Shown here one piece after another: positions 4,301-8,881 of a DNA stretch of 8,881 nucleotides. The notes beneath the pieces are model-generated. The model did not search any database. It was not told the DNA's origin and was given only the letters and a program-made list of their open reading frames with translations. This DNA comes from an uncultured Eubacteriales bacterium (GTDB taxonomy: Bacteria; Bacillota; Clostridia; Christensenellales; QAND01), in contig UREB01000059.1 in NCBI GenBank assembly GCA_900546685.1, positions 1 to 8,881 of the forward strand, in the 5' to 3' direction. The position numbers and the translations under genes are program-made. Numbering within the stretch: the stretch's first letter is position 1; each line of letters opens with the position of its first letter.

Positions 4301-6885
4301 TTTGCCTCCAGCCAATTCTTGCCGGAATCCGCCTCCGCGATCAGCGGCACATCCAACGGCAGCACATTTTGCATACAATCCGTCAAGATTTTCTTCACCT
4401 TTTCTGCCTGGTCTCTTGGTACATCTACGATAAGCTCATCGTGCACCTGCAAGATCAGTTTGGCCTGCGGGCATTCCTTTTTCAATGTCTCGTGCACATG
4501 GATCATCGCGGCCTTTATAATGTCCGCCGCCGTACCCTGGATCGGTGCATTCATCGCCGCCCTTTCTCCAAAGGAGCGCACGTTATAATTTTTGCTTGCC
4601 AATTCTGGTGTATATCTACGGCGTCCATACATGGTTTCCACAAATCCGTGCGCACGCCCATCCGCCACGCATTGATCCATATATCCTCTGATTTTGGGGT
4701 ACGTCTCAAAATAGCTCTGTATCAATGTGGCTGCTTGCTTGCGTGGAATGTTAAGATTTCTTGATAGACCGAAATCTGAAATGCCATAGACAATGCCAAA
4801 ATTCACCGCTTTGGCGGAAGACCGCATGTCTTTTGTTACGCTCTCCTGGTCCACACCGTACACCTTTGCTGCCGTAGCGGCATGAATATCTCCGCCATGC
4901 CGGAAGGTATCGATCATCGTGTCCTCTTTGGCCATGTGTGCTAAGATACGCAGTTCGATCTGCGAATAATCCGCAACCACCAAACAGCGATCCTCATCCG
5001 AAGGGATAAACGCACGGCGAATCTCCCTTCCTTCCTCAGTGCGCACCGGGATATTTTGCAGATTTGGCTCAGAAGAAGAAATGCGTCCCGTCAGCGTAAT
5101 GTTTTGATGGAATCTCGTATGGACTCTGCCGTTGCTTTGGTCTGATACGGCCTGTAATCCATCCAGGTATGTGCTTTTTAATTTTGTCGCTTTTCTATAT
5201 TCTAAAATGCAAGCGATGATGGGATGCTGCTCTTTCAATTGTTCCAGCACTTCCACATCCGTCGAATACCCCGTCTTTGTTTTTTTCCAGGCCGGCAGAC
5301 GCAGCTTATCAAACAACACCTCGCCCAGCTGTTTGGTAGAGTTTATGTTAAACTGCTCTCCCGCCAAGTCATAAATTTCCTTTTCCAGCTCTTTGATCCT
5401 GGTGGCATACTGCTGCGCCAAATCGTGCAGCTGCGCCAGATCCAGTCGAAAGCCGGTGCATTCCATGTCAAACAACACACGCCACAGCGGCAGTTCCAGC
5501 GTTTGATACACTTCAAACCCTCGCCATTGCTGCAAGCCCGCCTCCATGTTGCGGTAAAGCTGAAGCATGGTACAGGCGTTGGCCGCTTGATCCGGTGCCA
5601 AAAGCCCGTGTGTTTGGCATAAGGTCTGCACATCCTTTTGGCCCTGTGCCGGGTTTTCTACATAGGCGGCCAGCATCACATCCTGACACCGACCCCGTAT
5701 CTCTACCTCCCATTGGCGCATGGTATGCGCCCAGCTTTTTGCATCATACAAAATTTTTTCAACGCTGGCATCCGCCATCATGGGGGCTAGCATCTCCAAG
5801 GCCGCATAAGGGTCTACTCCATCGCCCAGCAGCGTCTGCGAAAACGCAACGTATACCTCTTCTGTTTCGGAAACCGCCATGTGCAGCCCCTCTTTGTCCT
5901 CATAGAGAGCTACGGTCTGCGGGCAGGCGCTCACAGCCTTGCGCCAATCCGCTAAGCTTTCCAGCCTTTGGATGGTTACATCCGGCATTGCCGCAGCCGG
6001 CGTCTCTTCTTTGCTGCTAGCAGAGGAAATTCCCAGCCGCTTTGCGAGCGTTGAAAACCCAAGATCAGCCAATACCGGCCCCCATTCGGACTCATGGATG
6101 CCCCCAAACGCAATCTTCTTTAGCTGAAAATCACAGGGCACCTTGGGATCAATGGTCGCCAAAAATTTACTTTGTCTGGCTTGCTCGGCATAGGTAGCAA
6201 GCGACTGTCTCAATTTTGGGCCGCCGGCTTCGTCTGCATGTGCCAGTACCTCCTCCAGCGTTCCAAATTTATCCAGCAGCTTGGCCGCTGTTTTGGGGCC
6301 CACGCCCGGTACGCCCGGGATATTGTCCGAGCTGTCGCCCATCAATCCCTTGAGATCTGCCACGAGCTCCGGATAAACCCCCATCTTTTGCTTTACCGCC
6401 TCGGCATCCATCAAATCGGTATCCGAAATCCCGCGCTTTGTGTATAAGACCTTCACCGGCCCCCCTACCAGCTGCAAAGCGTCCTTATCGCCCGTTACCA
6501 GCAGCGCCTGGCAGTGGTTTTGCTTGGCCAACTCTCCCATCGCGCCCAATATATCGTCCGCTTCGTATCCTTCACAGGACAATACCGCAATGCCCAGCTC
6601 ACCAAGCGTCTCTTTCAAAAGATCAAACTGCGGGATCAGCTCTTCCGGCGTCTCTTTTCTTCCCGCTTTATAGCCCTTATATTGCAAATGGCGGAACGTC
6701 GGCGCCTTTAGATCAAACGCCACCGCCAAATAATCCGGTTTTTCCTCTTGGATCAAACGGATGAGCATGCCCATGAATCCATATACCGCATTGGTATACC
6801 GCCCCTTTGCATCCGTTAGAATCGGCAAGGCATGGAAAGCACGAAACAGAAGGCTGTTTCCGTCGATTGCAATCAGTGTTGGCAT
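4297..6885 (-). CDS. polA: DNA polymerase I
   Basis: An 862-residue enzyme that fills gaps and removes RNA primers in lagging-strand maturation and excision repair. The N-terminal 5' nuclease (about 1-290) shows DGNSLLFRAF with Asp8, GYEADD, VTGDKDALQLV, and GDSSDNIPGVPGVGPKTA. The middle domain (about 310-460) resembles the 3'-5' exonuclease fold but its first motif reads VALYEDKEG (325-333) instead of the DxE form, so proofreading is probably lost, as in many Bacillota. The C-terminal polymerase has motif A DYSQIELR from Asp639, motif B with Arg688, Lys692, Phe696 and Tyr700, and motif C VHDE with Asp816. The ATG at 6885 follows AAAGGAGG (6893-6900) at seven bases, an excellent ribosome binding site. 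It is the first gene of the probable polA-coaE-transglycosylase-lipoprotein operon. Confidence 0.98.
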   Translation of the reverse strand: MPTLIAIDGNSLLFRAFHALPILTDAKGRYTNAVYGFMGMLIRLIQEEKPDYLAVAFDLKAPTFRHLQYKGYKAGRKETPEELIPQFDLLKETLGELGIAVLSCEGYEADDILGAMGELAKQNHCQALLVTGDKDALQLVGGPVKVLYTKRGISDTDLMDAEAVKQKMGVYPELVADLKGLMGDSSDNIPGVPGVGPKTAAKLLDKFGTLEEVLAHADEAGGPKLRQSLATYAEQARQSKFLATIDPKVPCDFQLKKIAFGGIHESEWGPVLADLGFSTLAKRLGISSASSKEETPAAAMPDVTIQRLESLADWRKAVSACPQTVALYEDKEGLHMAVSETEEVYVAFSQTLLGDGVDPYAALEMLAPMMADASVEKILYDAKSWAHTMRQWEVEIRGRCQDVMLAAYVENPAQGQKDVQTLCQTHGLLAPDQAANACTMLQLYRNMEAGLQQWRGFEVYQTLELPLWRVLFDMECTGFRLDLAQLHDLAQQYATRIKELEKEIYDLAGEQFNINSTKQLGEVLFDKLRLPAWKKTKTGYSTDVEVLEQLKEQHPIIACILEYRKATKLKSTYLDGLQAVSDQSNGRVHTRFHQNITLTGRISSSEPNLQNIPVRTEEGREIRRAFIPSDEDRCLVVADYSQIELRILAHMAKEDTMIDTFRHGGDIHAATAAKVYGVDQESVTKDMRSSAKAVNFGIVYGISDFGLSRNLNIPRKQAATLIQSYFETYPKIRGYMDQCVADGRAHGFVETMYGRRRYTPELASKNYNVRSFGERAAMNAPIQGTAADIIKAAMIHVHETLKKECPQAKLILQVHDELIVDVPRDQAEKVKKILTDCMQNVLPLDVPLIAEADSGKNWLEAK

Positions 6886-6912
6886 GGCTCCGCCTCCTTT
6901 GTTTTGTAGATG

Positions 6913-6941
6913 ATTTTATCATACCCCATAGTAAAAATCAA
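6913..6941 (-). promoter_or_regulatory. Promoter of the polA operon
   Basis: On the minus strand, TTGATT (6936-6941) and TAAAAT (6913-6918) are 17 bp apart, a good sigma-A-type pair. A second possible -10, TATGAT, overlaps five bases upstream of the first but has no good -35. The start would fall roughly 20 bases before the ribosome binding site, in the gap between the rarA terminator and polA. Confidence 0.65.
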
Positions 6942-7020
6942 AAAGGCGCCCCCTTGTTTGTCCCCAGCCTTTTGCCAAGAATGTCTCAAAAACGCCATTT
7001 TCCTTTTCTCACTTCTATGT

Positions 7021-7052
7021 AAAAAGCCTCTATGAGCGCCCCATAGAAGCTT
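7021..7052 (-). terminator. Intrinsic terminator of rarA
   Basis: On the minus strand, AAGCTTCTATG pairs with CATAGAGGCTT (11 bp, one G-U; plus positions 7042-7052 and 7024-7034) around a 7-base loop, followed by five T. It lies 17 bases after the rarA stop and separates rarA from polA, although both are read in the same direction. Confidence 0.85.
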
Positions 7053-7068
7053 TTCCGCTCTGTTTTCT

Positions 7069-8391
7069 TTATGCTTTCGTATCATGCTGACGATGCCATT
7101 GTATAATCTGCTGCATCCTCTGCTTCACCCTTGCCTCTGATCCTTGTTCCGTTGGGCGGTAGTATCTCCTATCCTTTAGCGTTTCCGGCAAGCATTGCAT
7201 ATTGGTCAGCTTATCGGATGTATCATGTGCATACTGGTATCCCTTTCCATAATTCAACTCCTGCATTAGCTTGGTTGGCGCATTGCGCAGATGAAGCGGC
7301 ACCGGCTCCGCCAGCATTCTCGCGGCGTCTTTTTTGGCAGATTCATAGGCCATATATAGCGCATTGCTTTTTGGCGCCATGGATAAATAGACCACCGCAT
7401 GCGTCAGATTGACCGTGCATTCCGGCATACCGATGAAATGGCATGCCTGGTAAGCCGCCACAGCAATCTCTATGGCGCGGCTGTCCGCCATCCCCACATC
7501 CTCATCTGCAAATCGTACCAGGCGTCTGGCCACATACAACGGATCCTCTCCTGCCTCCAGCATACGCGCCAGCCAATACACCGCCGCATCCGCATCGCTA
7601 TTTCGCATGGATTTATGCAGCGCAGAAATGAGATTATAGTGCTCCTCCCCGTTTTTATCATACAGCAAGGATTTTTGGCCTATGCACTGCTCTACCATCT
7701 CTTGAGAAACCTGAACGGTATCCCCCTCTTTTCTTCCGTTGAGCACTACCATCTCCAGTGTATTCAGCGCCACTCTGGCATCGCCGTTGGCAAACGCTGC
7801 AATCATCTCCAGCCATTCCTCTTTCATTTCTACGCGCTGCGCGCCAAACCCCTTTTCATCCGTTAAGGCATGGTGCAGCAGCGTTTGCAATTCTTGGACA
7901 GACAACGGCTGCAAAACAAACACTTTGCATCGGCTCAGCAACGCCGAATTTACCTCAAAAGAGGGGTTTTCCGTCGTTGCGCCAATCAAGATGATGCTCC
8001 CTTTTTCCACAAATGGCAAAAACGCATCTTGCTGCGCCTTGTTAAAACGGTGGATTTCGTCAACAAACAAAACGGTCTTTTCCCCCAGCATTCTGCTGTG
8101 ATCCGCCTCCGCCATCACCTTTTTAATCTCCTTGATGCCGCTGGTCACCGCGCTAAAGTCTACAAAACGAGCCTTCGTCCTTTCCGCGATGATGCGCGCC
8201 AATGTCGTTTTGCCTACACCGGGCGGGCCCCAAAAGATCATCGAACAGATCTGATCTTGCTCGATCAATTGCCGCAATACTTTTCCTTCCCCCAGTAGAT
8301 GCGTCTGCCCTACATAGCCCTCCAGCGTATCCGGCCGCAAACGACTGGCCAACGGATCATGCCCCTGGTCCTCAAACATCGATCTCTGCAC
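7069..8391 (-). CDS. rarA: Replication-associated recombination protein A (RarA/MgsA AAA+ ATPase)
   Basis: A 440-residue AAA+ ATPase of the RarA/MgsA/WRNIP1 family, which acts on stalled or gapped replication forks and is related to clamp-loader subunits. The sequence shows the family start MQRSMFE, the RLRPDTLEGYVGQTHLLG box (17-34), Walker A GPPGVGKT (55-62), Walker B LFVDEIHRF with Asp111 and Glu112, the sensor-1 region ATTENPSF (138-145), and LLSRC with a likely arginine finger Arg154. The second half (for example EEHYNLISALHKSMRNSDADAAVYWLARML and DVGMADSRAIEIAVAA) is the MgsA C-terminal tetramerisation region. Length is typical. I chose the GTG at 8391 because it keeps the conserved MQRS start and has AAGGTGG ten bases upstream; an ATG four codons later (8379) is the alternative. 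It has its own promoter and terminator. Confidence 0.97.
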   Translation of the reverse strand: MQRSMFEDQGHDPLASRLRPDTLEGYVGQTHLLGEGKVLRQLIEQDQICSMIFWGPPGVGKTTLARIIAERTKARFVDFSAVTSGIKEIKKVMAEADHSRMLGEKTVLFVDEIHRFNKAQQDAFLPFVEKGSIILIGATTENPSFEVNSALLSRCKVFVLQPLSVQELQTLLHHALTDEKGFGAQRVEMKEEWLEMIAAFANGDARVALNTLEMVVLNGRKEGDTVQVSQEMVEQCIGQKSLLYDKNGEEHYNLISALHKSMRNSDADAAVYWLARMLEAGEDPLYVARRLVRFADEDVGMADSRAIEIAVAAYQACHFIGMPECTVNLTHAVVYLSMAPKSNALYMAYESAKKDAARMLAEPVPLHLRNAPTKLMQELNYGKGYQYAHDTSDKLTNMQCLPETLKDRRYYRPTEQGSEARVKQRMQQIIQWHRQHDTKA

Positions 8392-8421
8392 AGTCTCTCA
8401 CCCACCTTGTCTCTTTGTTTT

Positions 8422-8450
8422 ATTATACCGCATTCATGGTGTTAAATATA
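8422..8450 (-). promoter_or_regulatory. Promoter of rarA
   Basis: A perfect TATAAT on the minus strand (8422-8427) lies 30 bases before the GTG start. At 17 bp spacing the -35 reads TATATT, which is weak, so the promoter may be modest or need an activator. Confidence 0.6.
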
Positions 8451-8595
8451 GCGATCAGCAAATCCAAACTCAATAACATGCGCGCATAAAATTCAAAGGC
8501 TTGCAGTCAGGCATTCAATAGAATAAATTTTGCCCTCTGTAACAAAAGGAAAATAAGCAAGGCCTCGCATACATCATTGTTTTGCAGAAAAAATC

Positions 8596-8612
8596 GTCAT
8601 AAGTGATCATAA
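8596..8612 (-). repeat. Third, shorter copy of the TTATGA-type repeat
   Basis: The 12 bases GTCATAAGTGAT at 8596-8607 are identical to 1240-1251. With a two-base gap the match goes on through CATAA. On the minus strand both read as two TTATGA units, here 10 bp apart and 12 bp apart at 1236-1258. A 12-base match alone is expected by chance about twice in a window of this size, so the link rests on both lying in gene-poor DNA. Confidence 0.3.
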
Positions 8613-8670
8613 TACGCAATGGCAAAGGTTAAGTTGGCAAAAGCCTGCAATGCTCTTTTTCGATCTGGGC

Positions 8671-8703
8671 AAAGAAAAGCCCGGATGCGAATTGCATCCA
8701 GGC
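8671..8703 (-). terminator. Intrinsic terminator, distal of a tandem pair
   Basis: On the minus strand, GCCTGGATGC pairs with GCATCCGGGC (10 bp including one T-G; plus 8694-8703 and 8679-8688) around a 5-base loop and is followed by TTTTCTTT (8671-8678). It ends transcription entering from the right edge, well upstream of the rarA promoter. Confidence 0.75.
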
Positions 8704-8723
8704 TCAGTTTGCAAATCATTGGC

Positions 8724-8776
8724 AAAAAAAGACGCCCAACAGTACTTTGGTAGCATGCCAAAGCGGCCGTGAGCGT
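8724..8776 (-). terminator. Possible intrinsic terminator, proximal of a tandem pair
   Basis: On the minus strand, a 7-bp stem (8770-8776 with 8732-8738, one G-U), a symmetric 6x6 internal loop and a 6-bp stem (8758-8763 with 8745-8750) with a 7-base loop are followed at one base by seven T (8724-8730). The broken stem makes it weaker than the one downstream. Confidence 0.5.
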
Positions 8777-8881
8777 GTATATAAGCAAATAACCGGCAGG
8801 ATAGAGACCCTTTTCGAGGAGAAACGGCACCGTTCGGTAAAGTCGTGATTTTATAAAGCAAAATCGCGGCGAACCCAAGGG

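Larger units (their letters stand above)
8392..8881. other. Gene-poor stretch upstream of rarA at the right edge
   Basis: About 490 bases with the rarA promoter, the short TTATGA-type repeat and two tandem minus-strand terminators, but no convincing protein gene. An open frame of 93 codons on the minus strand (8597-8878) runs through both terminators and has no ribosome binding site, so it is not called. One minus-strand frame entering from the edge reads PWVRRDFAL and stops at TAA 8851-8853; it could be the end of an upstream gene, but ten codons are not enough to claim it. Bases 8451-8595 hold nothing I can name. Confidence 0.5.

Noticed and set aside
3822..4588. Plus-strand open frames of 203 and 219 codons
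   Set aside because: They lie antisense to coaE and polA, which have clear catalytic motifs; their composition is that of reversed coding sequence, and neither has a ribosome binding site.
8611..8703. A cyclic-di-GMP (GEMM) type riboswitch suggested by ACGCAATGGCAAAGG
   Set aside because: The remaining core motifs of the class are missing and no gene follows on the plus strand within the window.
8597..8878. Open frames of 84 and 93 codons on the minus strand at the right edge
   Set aside because: Both read through two terminator hairpins, overlap each other in different frames, start with non-ATG codons lacking a ribosome binding site and resemble no family I know.

Overview
This window looks like a piece of core chromosome from a low-to-mid GC member of the Bacillota, most likely Clostridia-like. 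That placement is an inference. It rests on AGGAGG-type ribosome binding sites, sigma-A-like promoters, intrinsic terminators with T-tracts, a tRNA with encoded CCA, a DNA polymerase I whose proofreading site looks degenerate, and a ferredoxin-tailed aldo/keto reductase typical of anaerobes. No phage, transposase, CRISPR or defence gene is visible.

Left edge, plus strand: the 3' two-thirds of a 2[4Fe-4S] aldo/keto reductase gene, ending at 771 with a clear terminator. Everything else recognisable is on the minus strand and is read from right to left: rarA (7069-8391) with its own promoter and terminator, then polA, coaE, a membrane-anchored lytic transglycosylase gene and an orphan family-5 solute-binding lipoprotein gene. 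The last four are tightly packed, with stop/start overlaps of 4, 14 and 44 nt, and probably form one operon from a promoter at 6913-6941. A tRNA-Leu(GAG) gene follows with its own promoter. I see no terminator between the lipoprotein gene and the tRNA, so both may use the terminator at 1254-1290.

The operon links DNA repair synthesis (PolA), the last step of CoA synthesis (CoaE), and two envelope proteins. RarA, just upstream, also acts at stalled or damaged replication forks, so the right half has a genome-maintenance theme. The envelope genes seem to travel with it by operon position rather than by shared pathway.

Two stretches of 490-520 bases without a protein gene hold the least expected signals. 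In 772-1291, the terminator of the tRNA and its flank are matched without gaps (about 40 of 53 positions) by a second copy 319 bp away. That second copy ends a possible independent RNA of about 145 nt with its own promoter and several mutually exclusive hairpins. In 8392-8881, two tandem minus-strand terminators show that a transcript enters from beyond the right edge, and a short repeat shared with the left region occurs. The RNA and repeat proposals are sequence-pattern inferences and are untested.
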